Below the pieces are notes generated by a model. It was not told the origin of the DNA. It made no database searches and saw only the letters and a program-made list of their open reading frames with translations. From positions 28,012,501 through 28,076,500 of the forward strand of contig CP142452.1 in the NCBI GenBank assembly GCA_038049695.1: a stretch of DNA of 64,000 bases. Reading direction: 5' to 3'. Within the stretch, counting starts at the first letter, position 1. Each line of letters opens with the position of its first letter. This DNA comes from Cinnamomum chago. Its lineage: Eukaryota; Streptophyta; Magnoliopsida; Laurales; Lauraceae. A program made the translations under genes and the position numbers. Shown here piece after piece: positions 1 through 10,704 of the stretch.

Positions 1-2289
1 AGGATGCGAGACCATCTGATGGTATGGACAGTACCGAGGATCGTTGGTTTTGCCAACATCTCCTGGTCTTTTGGGGTCAGGCAAGGTGAGTTTACCATTT
101 GCGAGAAGTGCCTCAAAGATTTCTTCAACATCTTCATCGAACGGGTATTTCTTCTCTACTTGTTCTTTGAAGGCATCAGAGAGTTCAGGCTTTTTTCCTG
201 CAGCTTTGTTTTCAGCTTTCTTTGGCTGCTGAGGAGCTGACTTGGTTTGCACATTGAGAACCTCCTTTTTCTTTGGTTTTGAGGTTGCAATGGCAGTCGG
301 CTCTTTCTTTGATGATTTCTGACTGTTGAGGTCTTTGATCACCGTTTCAGCTTCCATAGCTGCTTCCAGGAGTTCTCCCAGGTTCTTTGATTTGTTGCCG
401 ATGATCATGGAGCGGATTCTTGCTCTCATGTTGTTTCGGCAGATGTCGACCAGTGACGCTTGTGGCAGTACATCGGAGCATTTGTATGACATTGCCTTCC
501 ACTTGTGAATGAAGTCATATGTTGACTCATTCTCTCCCTGTTTTAGGCTGCAGAGCTGAGCCATAGTAACAGGATGATGCTCACCTTTGAAGTGGGTTAG
601 GAAGCGTGTCTCCAGCATGGCCCAATTTTGAATGGAGTCCTCCGGCAGAGTGGAGTACCAATCAAAGGCCGTACCTTTTAGGGTACTTGTAAAGAGGCGG
701 ATTTTGAGGGCATCTTGATCCGCAATAGCTCCCGTCAGGATCTTGAAATGGATGACGTGTTGTTTGGCTGAACCTTTCCCCGTATATGTTTGGAGAGTAG
801 GTTGCTTGAATTTTGTAGGGAACGGGACCGAGTCCATCCACAAGGGATATGGTGGCTTGATCCCATGCTCTTTTAGTGTATCCTCTTCTTTTGCTTTGGC
901 GAGGATATCGTCAACGTCCTTTTTGGTAAGGGCGCGTGACTCACTGTTTTCCGCATTTTCCTCGTCGCCTTGATGGCTCGGAGGAGCTTCATTGTTTGGC
1001 GGACGTTGGATAGTGAGAAGGAGGTTTTCCATTAGGGCCTCTATTCTCTGCTGTCCTTGTTCCAGCTGCTGGATGCGTGCAGCTACGTCATCATGTGGCG
1101 GAGGTTGCTCAGCATTTGTGACCAAGATGTTCACTCTTCGAGAGTCGAAAGAGGATACAGTCTTGGTGACTGAGCTGGAGCTCATTCTTTTAGATGAAGA
1201 GCTCGAGGAGTGATTACTCCGGTGTCCTTGACTTGAAGGAGCGGGAGAATCTTCTTGATGTCTTCTTGTCCGAGTGACGCTGCGAGTCACCGGTCGTTTG
1301 ACATGGATTTTAGTTGCCGACTTTTGATGTCTTCTGGTTTTTCCAACCATATGGACAACAACAACTTGATTGGGTCTTTCTTTTTCAACCCATTTTTTGG
1401 AGACTTGAAGTGCAGAATGCTGGGTTCTTTGCTTCTCTAGTCTCTTTTGTCGATATGCCACGCGGCGGCGCATGCGACGAGCGATTTGAGCTTCAGTTAG
1501 CTCCGGCTGTGCTCTGGCAATGAAGGACGTAGTCCCTGGTGCGCAGCAGCCGAGCTTGTCTTCTTTGAAGACTGGCAGGGACAGGATCTGGACGCGGTCC
1601 TTTGCCTGCCGGAGCGAAGCTTTGAATTTGGCGAGTTCGGCTCCTGTTGAGAGGAAGGGTCGACTCGCAGGTGTGCAGGCCTTGGCAGGTTCTTGCGGAG
1701 GCCTGATGATGCATGACTTGATTTTGGGCTTGTAGGAGCAAGCCGGCTCGTGCTGAGTTGGTTTTGTTTGGCGGAGGGTAGGTTTCTACTCTTTCATGTA
1801 AGCAAGAGGGTAGAACCGGTTCTCCTTGAGAGGGGCTAAGTAGGCTAGCTTTGCAGATTTTTTTGACCTTCTTTGTTTGGGTGAAGGTCTTGGGGACCAA
1901 GTCTTTGAGCAGACCTGGTTTCTTGCAGGTTGAGGCTTTGCAGGAGCGCTACGGGCAGGCTTCTTGGTGATCGCCGTTGCTATCACTGTAGTGATACGTT
2001 GAGGGGCGGTTCTTTGCTTCTTGGCAGGTGCAGTTTCTTCTGCGGGTAGTGGGAATGGTCCCAATGACCCGAAGACAATGGTCCAGGGAGTAGAGTTTGA
2101 CCCGGTGTCTTCTGAGTTGCCGAGGGAAATGACGCTTCGGCAGCTGGCAGGGCGCTTGTAAGTGCGCTTGGTTTGTTTGTCTTGAAGCATGAGCTGGTAC
2201 TTGTTCTCATCAAAGGTGATGGTTAATGAAGCTGCCATTGTTAGTTTTTGGAAAACTTCTGAAACAAGACCATATCCATTAGTAATCAC
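1..2289 (-). pseudogene. gag: Gag polyprotein of element A, one in-frame stop, cut by window edge
   Basis: One reading frame runs on the minus strand from an ATG at 2289 to position 1, about 763 codons, with a single TAG at 1786-1788. A second ATG at 2238 (MAASLTITFDEN) is an equally good start. The retrotransposon Gag capsid region lies near residues 500-635 and contains W-x-M-L-E-T-R-F, the motif LTHFKGEH and QGENESTYDFIHKW. A lysine-rich linker follows, then YCPYHQMVSHP at about residue 755. Gag would package the element RNA in cytoplasmic particles. The N-terminal 480 residues are low-complexity and basic and I do not recognise them. The stop may be a disabling mutation or a suppressible codon; no Met follows it until about 1184, which favours a disabling mutation. 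Confidence 0.85.
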
Positions 2290-2649
2290 AAGAATATGGT
2301 GATCATAAATGAAAAATACTATGGTTTCGCCTCTTCAAGTTGCCCGAGGGGACATGGCCCAGCCCAAGCAACATGAGGAAGGCAGAAAAGCCATAGAGGG
2401 CACAATTGTTCTAAACGCAGGTAGGGTCAGCTTAGAATGAGCGTCCCAGTGACTGCTAGAAGCAATTGTGATCCTTAATTCAAATTACTGAGACGCAAAG
2501 CTCACTCAAGGTAAAATGATATAAGGTTGAGATACAAATGTGTCGGTTGCGAATACAGTAGACCCGAAAGGGCGTACTAGCACCGCTAGGCACAAATGTT
2601 GCAAATCGCATCCTTGGAAAGGACACAAGATGAGATTTTTTGAAAGGTC

Positions 2650-3830
2650 AAGATTGGATTCATAAAAGAGAGCAAATGGTAATCCAATCCGAAAATGAGC
2701 TCAACATTTCTGCGAGCTCTAAAGTCCGAAAAGGAAGGAACCAGGATTTCTCAAATGTGAATCCAAAAGTGACAGAAGGTTTTTTTTTTTTTTTTTTTTG
2801 AAAGTGTCAAGATTGGACTTTATAGAAGAGAGCAAATGGTATTCCAATCCGAAAATGAGCTCAACATTTCTGCGAGCTCGAAAGTCCGAAAAGGAAGGAA
2901 CCAAGATTTCTCAAATATAAATCCAAAAGTGATAGAAGTTTTTTTTTGTTCTTTTTTTTTTAGAGATTTTTTTTTTAGAGTTCACATAGATCTCCAATTC
3001 GATCTTATGAAACCTCAGTTGATAGATCAGCCCCCAGGTAAGGGTAGGATTACTTAATGAACCCGTTTGGAGGACCCTTGCTTAGAACAGTCTAGCTGTC
3101 TCCACACTCTGGACAAGGCTTTTCTTAGATCCACTTTGGTCAAAGAACGCAATTGGTGCAACCTTAGTGGTTTTTTTTTTTTTTTTTTTTTTTTTTTGAA
3201 AGATTTTTTTATGGATTCATAGAAGAGAGCGAATGGTGTTCCATTCCAAAAATGAGTTCAACATTTCTGCGATCTCGAAGTTCGAAAAGGAAGAAGCCAA
3301 AGTTTCTCAACTTAAAACCAAAAAAAGGAAAATCTGGAATTTTTTTTTTAAATCAGATTTTTTTTGTGGATTCATAGAAGAGAGCGAATGGTGTTCCATT
3401 CCGAAAATGAGTTCAACATTTCTGCGATCTCGAAGTCCGAAAAGGAAGAAGCCAAAGTTTCTCAACTTAAACCCAAAAGAGGAAAATCTGAAAAAAAATT
3501 TGTAAATCAGATTTTTTTTTTTTTTATGGATTCATAGAAGAGAGCAAATGGTGTTCCATTCCGAAAATGAGTTCAACATTTCTGCGATCTCGAAGTCCGA
3601 AAAGGAAGAAGCCAAAGTTTCTCAACTTAAACCCAAAAGGGAGAAATCTGAAGTTTTTTTTTTAAAATCAGATTTTTTTTTGTGGATTCATAGAAGAGAG
3701 CGAATGGTGTTCCATTCCGAAAATGAGTTCAACATTTCTGCGATCTCGAAGTCCGAAAAAGAAGAAACCAGAGTTTCTCAACTGTGAATCCAAAAGAGGG
3801 AAATCCGAAATTTTTATAAATCAGATTTTG
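2650..3830 (-). repeat. Leader tandem repeat, period about 157-166 bp
   Basis: The phrase around GAATGGTGTTCCATTCCGAA recurs near 2666, 2832, 3232, 3386, 3546 and 3703, with steps of 166, 154, 160 and 157 bp between adjacent copies. Each unit ends in a poly-T tract of variable length. Copies at the right are closest to one another. The array is non-coding in the element's sense direction. Confidence 0.85.
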
Positions 3831-4265
3831 TTTCTTTTTGAGAATTTTTTTTTAGAAACAAGAAAGACTGGAAATAAACTCAAAAGAAGAAATTTCCAAG
3901 AATCCCATCTCATGTGTTTTTTTTAGATGCAAGATCCAACATAGGCCACCAACTAAAAAGGAGCCAAAGAACCCAAGCATTGTGTTCTCAAATGAACAGG
4001 GTCCCACCGGGTGTGCCAGCTTGATGGTCCCGGCTTTTCTCTTTTTCCAAAGCTGCCTCCGCCCCGGGGCTCACGGGGTACGGTGGAGGGAAAGCAAGGA
4101 AAAGCGGGCATCAGTTATTTTTTTGTACGGGTATGCCAATTTCTCTTTTATACTTGGAATTTAGAAATGGTGATCCGGAGATTCACCTTCACAAGTAAAA
4201 AGGGAAATGAAAATTTTTTCTAGTTTTCCATTGCAAATATACTTTAATGAAAGAGACAATTTTTT

Positions 4266-4392
4266 GAATGCCATGAGAGGCGTTTTCATTTGTTTGCCGT
4301 GAAAGGCATATTTTGTGCCGTGAAAGGCGGTTTGATGCCGTAAAAGGCATTTTTTGTGCCGTGAAAGGCATTTTTGTGCCGTGAAAGGCGAT
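4266..4392 (-). repeat. Cluster of GCC-GTGAAA-GGC mini-hairpins
   Basis: Six units of the form GCCGTGAAAGGC (variants GCCATGAGAGGC and GCCGTAAAAGGC) recur about every 20-28 bases. Each can form a 3-bp GCC/GGC stem. In the sense RNA (minus strand) the loop reads UUUCAC. Confidence 0.75.
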
Positions 4393-4740
4393 TTACAAAT
4401 CTCATCAAAATGAAAAGACAAGAATTGTGATTTTTTTTGTCTCTAAAAAAAATACAATTTACAACAGAAAAGTAAGAAAAAGGAATCTAACTTCTCATGC
4501 GATTGTGGGAGGGCTCGTTCAGATCGACGGTCGCGAGTCATGTATGGACTCCGCCATCGTCCTTCAGATGAGAACTTTGATGCTTGATTTCTTGTCTTGG
4601 CTCCAACCTCAGATTTTTAGAGGATAAGGACCAAGGTAAGGTCATATATCCTGTAAAAAGCTGAGTAAACGGGCTGAAAAGCCGCATCTAGCCATGTTGG
4701 ATAGAAGGAGAGGTGGCCTTGGGGGGGGGGGGGGGCAAGG

Positions 4741-4754
4741 GGCTCTGATCACCT
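4741..4754 (-). promoter_or_regulatory. Probable primer-binding site of element A (imperfect initiator-Met type)
   Basis: Directly inside the LTR the minus strand reads AGGTGATCAGAGCC. The canonical plant initiator-Met site is TGGTATCAGAGCC, so this is that motif with an extra base and a changed first base. Its position right after the LTR end is what supports the call. Confidence 0.6.
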
Positions 4755-4880
4755 TGTAGTGCTTGTTGTAGCAGAGTTTTCTTGAAGGAGCAGAGGAGCA
4801 GAGTTGTAGAGATTTCTCCGAGGACTTTTGAATGATTTTCTGGCGATTTTTCTGGCTCTGTTTCCCTTGGAATGACCCTC

Positions 4881-4894
4881 CTATTTATAGGCCT
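4881..4894 (-). promoter_or_regulatory. TATA box of element A LTR
   Basis: The minus strand reads GGCCTATAAATAGG, a strong plant TATA box, about 130 bases before the LTR end. Transcription should start about 30 bases downstream, near 4850, giving a short R-U5. Confidence 0.75.
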
Positions 4895-5849
4895 TTGGTA
4901 GCCATTTAGGAGAGTTTATGAGCATTTATGGTATTAATACTCATGATGGGAGGAGTTACAAGTTTTTATTTACTTGTTTTGTAACTCCTTTTTCCTTGAA
5001 TTTGATTGGCCGATGGAGAGTGATGGGTATTTAATCGCCTTTAATCTCCATGATGATGGGAGTTTCATGATTTTAATGTCATGATTACTTGGACTTGTAA
5101 CTCCCATTTGCTTGATTTTGATTGGGCCGTTCGAAATAATGAGTTAATGACTACATTAACTTGCCATAAACGGGTCATTTAACTTCATTAATTGATTGCC
5201 CGGGCGCTTGAAGAGTCGCGGGCCATGCCGCATCCTTTGGGATTCTTCTTGCGATGATCACCAATGGACCCACATACCATTTGATGTCAGATGGTGATCC
5301 AATTTCAGACATTGGTTGATATTAGCGGGCCAGTAACATCTGTCCAGTCAATTTCGCGATCGGGCGGGCAGAAAGTGTGCTTTCTTGGTCAGCCGTTTGA
5401 CGATCTTGAGGCGTCCGATGATGATCTAATGATTCCAGTGATGGATCCGTGATGTTGATGAAGATCGACGGATATCATGCACAAAAAATCAGATTTTGGA
5501 AAAATCACAGGGGCCAATCAACTCGAAACGCGAAATGTACCCGAAAAACGGGGTTTTTGGGCGAGGTCCGGCGGCCCGGACCTCCATGGTCGCCGGCGAC
5601 ATGGGGTTTGTGCCCCATGGTCGGCCGTCTTCCGGTCGCCTTTTCTTCGCCGTTTTTCGTCCGTTTTCGCTTCTGTTTTCTCCTGCATTTTTCTTGGAAT
5701 TTCCTCTCATTTATTGGCTGGATTTCCCTCAAGAAAACCTGACGAGAAGCCGTGCAAATCGGATCGCAAAGTTTCCCATTTTCTGAAAAGCCGAAGACTT
5801 TGCTGTGGAGAACTGCCGATTTTTTGTCAAGCGTCGAAACTAGGTCAAA

Positions 5850-6700
5850 CGATGTCGGAATGATCTGAAATTCGACGTGTAGCTTCTTGAGCAGTAGACG
5901 AGACCAACCATAAGCTTTTGTTCAGGTTTTGAAGCCGTTTGGGGGCCCGCAAATGCTTGACTTGATTTCACCGCGAGGGAAATGCCGAGCTTTGACTTTC
6001 GGTCAAATGATGTCCGATTGACCTGAAATTTGATGTGTGACTCCCTCATCAGTAGATAAGACCAACCATAGGATTTCGTTTGAGTTTTGAATCCATTTGG
6101 AGTCATGCAAACGCTTGCCTTTATTTCACTACGAGGGAAATGCCGAGCTTTGACTTTTGGTCAAACGATGTCCGATTGACCTGAAATTTGATGTGTGACT
6201 CCCTCATCAGTAGATAAGACCAACCATAGGCTTTAGTTTGAGCTTTGAAGCTGTTTGGGGTCAGGCAAACGCTTGACTTTGATTTCACTACGAGGGAAAT
6301 GCCGAGCTTTGACTTTTGGTCAAACGATGTCCGATTGACCTGAAATTTGACGTGTGACTCCCTCATCAGTAGATAAGACCAACCATAGACTTTCTTTTGA
6401 GTTTTGAAGCCATTTGGAGTCATGCAAATGCTTGACTTTGATTTCACTACGAGGGAAATGCCGAGCTTTGACTTTTGGTCAAACGATGTCCGATTGACCT
6501 GAAATTTGATGTGTGACTCCCTCATCAGTAGATAAGACCAACCATAGGCTTTCGTTTGAGTTTTGAAGCCATTTGGAGTCATGAAAATGCTCGCCTTTAT
6601 TTCACCGCAAGGGAATTGCCGAGCTTTGACTTCTGGTCAAACGATGTCCGATTGACCTGAAATTTGTTGTGCAGGCCTTTGGAGGTATGTAGAAGCCGCC
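5850..6700 (-). repeat. U3 tandem repeat, period 159 bp
   Basis: The marker AGTAGATAAGACCAACCAT recurs at 6051, 6209, 6368 and 6527 (steps 158, 159, 159), with a diverged copy at 5892 and a further decayed one near 6670. Each unit carries a short inverted repeat TTTGAC...GTCAAA. Tandem repeats in U3 are often enhancer-like; that role is inferred. Confidence 0.88.
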
Positions 6701-7120
6701 CATGTGCTCTGTTTGATGAGTGACGATCTCGGTAGTTCTCGCTACCTAAGGGCTTGATTTTGCTGCTCGAGAGTTGACGGAGGGTCAAACGGTGTCGGTT
6801 TGACTTGAAACTTGACATGTAGCCTTTCGGAGGTATTTTGAGATCATCCGTAGGCTCTGATCGAAGATTTGGGGTCTTCGACACTGTCGCCTCCGGGAGC
6901 TGCTGCTTAGCTGTTGGAGAAGTGAAGCTAGGCCAAATGATGTCAGAATGGCCCGAAACTTCATGTGTACCTCTCTTTTGGTTGTTTTGAATGACCTTGC
7001 AGTTTTTGTTTGATTCTGACAAGATCTGATGCTTGAAGTGGCGCCTGCCTATTTTTGGTAGGATGCGGCTCCATGTAGCTTTTGGTGTGAAGAGGCAAAG
7101 TGACATTTTTGGTGTCAACA

Positions 7121-7798
7121 TTGAGTACTGACCATTATCTCTTGTTTCTGTAAATGGTCAAGTACTTAATGATCATTGTACTGAACCTATCAAGTTAAAT
7201 CAATGAAAGTATAGTTTTATATTTAATCTTGTTTTCTCCTTTGTGATTCTCCTTAATGGATGCTTTATGTTGTTTTGGAGCTTTAATATGATTAAAGCAA
7301 TTCATATCTATTATTGTAGCTTCATTCAAACATGCTTACACAAATCTATATACATGATAACCTGTTTATACTCTACTTTTACAATTTCATTAGGTAACAG
7401 GTGCTACTGAAAGGTATATGTTTTCTCATGTATACAGGTTCCTTTGCAATTCGATGACAAAAGGGGAGAAAGAGATCTGATCTATCAGATCCATGCAATG
7501 TCTCAGGGGGAGAGAAGACTAGAAGATCTAAAGATCAGACAGAAAGAAGGTCAGATCTAACAAAGGGGGAGATCTGCTTCAAGAGCTGAGGAAGACTGCT
7601 TGGTTTCAAAGAGCAAAGGAGAGCTCTAACCAAGGGGGAGAAATCAGCTTGAAAAAATTATAGTCAAAAGCCCTCGACGAATCGGTCATGAGGTCGAAGC
7701 TTCATTCAAGTGATTTCCAGTTCAGAGACATCAAGAAGATCCAAAGTCCGTTTAGTGTGAGATCATAGTAGTTGCCATCAAATTGCAAAGGGGGAGAT
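7121..7798 (+). mobile_element. 3' internal end of Sirevirus-like copia element B
   Basis: This is the 3' end of the internal region of element B, cut off on the left by element A. It begins with a hairpin AGTACTGACCATT/AATGGTCAAGTACT, carries the block found upstream of the other copia 3' ends here (ACCTGTT...AACAGGTGCTACT, then GTTCCTTTGCAATT), and then several purine tracts of the type AAGGGGGAGA. No coding domain remains. The last tract, AAAGGGGGAGAT (7787-7798), abuts the LTR and is the expected polypurine tract. Confidence 0.8.
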
Positions 7799-8270
7799 TG
7801 ATAGGTCCTTGTTTGTTGCAAGTTTGATGGATTCACTCACTTTCACTATCACATTATCACACACATGAGCTCTTAGTTTTTGGCTTTTGGATCTTGGATT
7901 CTTTCTTGCATTTGCACATGTTTTTTAAATGAATTTGATTCATGCATGTTTTAGAATCCAAACTCTTTTGAAAACCTAATTCTTTGTGCAGTACTTTTGA
8001 GAAATCAAATTGAGGATTTAGGTTTGTGCCTTGCATACATTCATCATTTTTAGAATCACTTTTGTATGCATTCATATGTGAAAAGAGTTTTTAGAAATCA
8101 AGCAAGCCATTAATTTTAAAGTTTCGAATCATTTTAAGGCTTTTTGTGTTTCATGTTTTTAATCATCTTAGTTTCATTTAAAACATGTTTTTCAAGCTTG
8201 ATTTAGTGGCCAAAAGTTCCCCCAAGAAATACTTTGAAATGTGAGATTTTTGGGATTTTTGGTCCCAAGT

Positions 8271-8453
8271 GGTCGACCAGCAGTGTGGCCGGTCGACCGG
8301 CCCAGGGGACCCGGTCGACCGGCCACACTGCAGGCCGACTGGGTTCCTGAAGCACCAATGGTCAGAAATATGACTGTTGTGTGCACCCGGTCGACCGAGA
8401 CCTGTTTCCAGGTCGACCGGGGACTAGCCGTTGGACTGTTTTTTCCTATAAAG
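8271..8453 (+). promoter_or_regulatory. Palindrome-rich promoter of element B LTR
   Basis: Five GGTCGACC motifs lie at 8271, 8291, 8313, 8389 and 8411. Two of them sit in a 20-bp perfect inverted repeat (8281-8300 with 8311-8330). A TATA box (TATAAAG) follows at 8447-8453. Palindromic, CpG-containing motifs upstream of the TATA box are a known Sirevirus LTR trait. Confidence 0.75.
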
Positions 8454-9080
8454 TCCATTCTATTCCAACCTTTTTAGGTGCTTGACTAATAAATCTTTGA
8501 GACCCTATTGGAACCAAAGGAAAGGGAAAAAGCCAAGAAGGCTAGAAGACCATTGGAAATCAAATGTTGAGTTTTTAAATAGGTATATCTTACTTGTTAT
8601 TTTGATTTTCATTCAAATTAGAATCTATGCATGCTTAAATCTTTGTATTTTCATTTATGCATGATTTCTAGCTTTTAAAGAGATGTTTAGCAAACTCATT
8701 ATCATCTTTGGAACATTAGAATGATTTGCAAACTCTTTTGTCTAAATCACATGCATTCTTAGTCTTTATTAATCATACAACTTGTTTAGTTCATTTCCAT
8801 AAGTTGTTTGAATCTTTCATGTGATTAGCATTTATCTTCAATCATCTTTTTCTAAGCTTTGATTTTAAATTGCATCAAGCAAACATTTAAGAGCTTCATT
8901 GTTGAAATTGATTGAAGAAACCCATTCATACACTTGCACACACATTAGCATATTTTAGTGTATGTTTGTAATTTGAATTACACTTTCACATCAGCCTATT
9001 TAGAGGCAATTTATTTGTGCTTAAATTGTATCTCTTAGAGTGTTCTTGAAGAGACACCTTCTTAGAGAAAAATCTTCTTT

Positions 9081-9220
9081 TGTAAAGGTTATTGCTTAGC
9101 CTTAGAAAAGCACTTTGTAAAGGTTATTGCTTAGCCTTGAAAAGCATCTTGTAAAGGTTGTTGTTGAGCCTAGGAAAAACAACATTGTAAAGGTTATTGC
9201 TTAGCCTAGTAAAAAGCATA
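9081..9220 (+). repeat. U5 hairpin array of element B
   Basis: Four units of about 32 bp of the form TAAAGGTTAT-TGCTT-AGCCTTGAAA-AGCA follow one another. One unit has the variant stem GTTGTTG/ACAAC around GAGCCTAGGAAAA. The loop is conserved while the stem sequence changes. Confidence 0.75.
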
Positions 9221-9478
9221 ATTAGTGGAAATCCGGTGGGGTGATTGGATCACAAGCCGGTAGTGGACGTAGGCATTGAGGCCGAATCACTATAAATCCT
9301 TGTGTAGTGGTGTTTATTTGTGGTGTTTGTCTTCTTAGCTTCCGCATCTTGTCTGGTAAATCATCTTATGTAACTAGTTTACCTTAAAGTATTAAATTTG
9401 GTTTTAATTGGTCATATTTGTAGGACACCCTATTCACCCCCCCCCCTCTAGGGTTAGGATCCAAGGACTTTCAACGTA

Positions 9479-10704
9479 TTGGCGAGATGCAAAAAGTTGT
9501 TTGAAACTAAAGAGAAATGGGACAGGTTTATTATGAGCTGGAATATGTTAGTGTCTTCATCAACAGAAGAGGAGTTTGGTGAACAACTACGTAAGCTAAA
9601 TCAGGAATTCAATACGTATCCTGATGCACTCAATTACGTGAAGGGTAATTGGTTAGATCCTTACAAGGAGAGATTTGTTTCCGCATGGACAGACAATAGT
9701 ATCCATTTTGGAATACTACTTCGAACAGGTACTTTTAAAAAGATACCAATTATTTGATTTATGCCTATTAATTACTATGTCTCACCTCTTAACAATCATA
9801 TGCAGGGCTGAGAGTTCACATGCACAGCTTAAGAGGCAGCTGGGATCAAGTCAAAGAAATTTTGAAGCGGTTTGGACTAAAATCCACAATTTGCTTGAGT
9901 TGCAGCATACCAGTATCAAAGCTTCATTTGAGAAAAGTAAGACAATTGTGCAACATAATTTCAAGCCGGCCGAATACAACGAGCTTCGTGGTAATGTCTC
10001 TAAGAATGCACTTGAGAAAATCTTAACAGAAACCAAGGGAACCAACCTAGATGGAATTGACACCAGTGTTTGCGGTTGTGTTATTCGACGCACACATGGA
10101 TTACCCTGTGCGCATGAGATTGCAGAATATATAAGTCAAGGGCGGCCTATTCCTCTAAGTTGCATACATCCGCATTGGTGTAAGCTTGATATGTTGCCTA
10201 CTGCCCCGTCAACAAGTTCTTCTATGGGCCTGGATTGTAAGGCAGATTTGCAGTTACTGGAAAAACGGTTCAATGAATATGATTCCACAAGAAAACTGCA
10301 ACTTCTAAAGAAGATACGATAACTATCAAAACCAAAAAGTACTCATTTGATAGAACCTGAAGTAAAATCAAGAACAAGAGGTAGACCAAGTATGAAAGTT
10401 GACACCTCAACTCGACGAGATCCAAGTGCATTTGAGTTGGTATCGTCTGCACAGGATAGCTACTCTCCTAAATCAGTTGCAATGACAGAAGTTACATATA
10501 AAGGACGGCTAGAATGCAAACCAAAGAGAAGAGAAAAGATTAGTGCGATTCGTACGAGGTCAAGGAGCATTAATAATTATGTTCTCTCATTTCCCATGGG
10601 GTTGAGGCCTTACATTCGACATGTAAAGGATGTCGCAGCTGATGGTAACTGTGGATTCAGAGCCATCGCTGGTTTGGCTGGTCTAGCCGAGGATGAATGG
10701 AGAC
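9479..10704 (+). pseudogene. MULE transposase with SWIM finger and OTU start, 5' piece (broken)
   Basis: This is the C-terminal half of a Mutator-like transposase, beginning ARCKKLFETKEKWDRF just right of copia B; the DDE core lies beyond that insertion. A canonical intron (GT at 9729, AG at 9805) joins ..SN to RAESSHAQLKR. A one-base deletion near 9710 (GGAATACT where the family frame needs GGAAATACT) shifts the frame before the intron. The SWIM zinc finger CGCVIRRTHGLPCAHEI follows (about 10069-10120). A TAA at 10320 stops the frame, after which the GRPSMK linker and the OTU protease motif DGNCGFR (10641-10661) continue in the same frame until the LTR at 10705. The family mobilises MULE transposons in the nucleus; this copy cannot be expressed intact. 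Confidence 0.88.

Larger units (their letters stand above)
2290..4740 (-). other. Untranslated leader of element A
   Basis: This 2.45-kb stretch lies between the primer-binding site and Gag. I see no supported gene in it. It holds a tandem array (2650-3830), a cluster of mini-hairpins (4266-4392), several long T tracts and a 15-base G run at 4721-4735 next to the primer-binding site. Confidence 0.75.
1..7120 (-). mobile_element. Ty3/gypsy LTR retrotransposon, 5' part (element A)
   Basis: The minus strand reads 5' LTR (7120 to 4755), primer-binding site, a long repetitive leader and a Gag frame that runs off the left edge. The LTR starts TGTTGACACC and ends CTACA on the minus strand, so it has TG...CA ends. 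Polymerase genes and the 3' LTR lie outside the window. The element lies inside a plus-strand copia element whose 3' end resumes at 7121. A target duplication cannot be tested because the other end is missing. The Gag C-terminal pattern (YCPYHQMVSHP) and the long LTR and leader resemble the Tat/Ogre side of Ty3/gypsy; that lineage is an inference. Confidence 0.85.
4755..7120 (-). mobile_element. 5' LTR of element A (2.37 kb)
   Basis: On the minus strand the LTR begins at 7120 with TGTTGACACC and ends at 4755 with CA beside the primer-binding site. It contains a TATA box near the primer-binding site end, a 159-bp tandem array in U3, and a GC-rich stretch at 5480-5760. Open frames inside it (for example 6121-6582 minus) exist only because the repeat period is a multiple of three. 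Confidence 0.85.
7799..9473 (+). mobile_element. 3' LTR of copia element B, with TSD half ACGTA
   Basis: The LTR starts TGATAGGTCC right after the polypurine tract and ends GGACTTTCA at 9473, the same terminus as the other copia LTRs here. It is 1675 bp. The next five bases, ACGTA (9474-9478), would be one half of the target duplication. It contains palindromic promoter motifs, a TATA box at 8447 and the U5 hairpin array at 9081-9220. The insertion removed the upstream part of the MULE gene from view. Confidence 0.88.

Noticed and set aside
6121..6582. 153-codon minus frame with three 53-residue repeats
   Set aside because: It is the 159-bp U3 tandem repeat, open only because the period is divisible by three.
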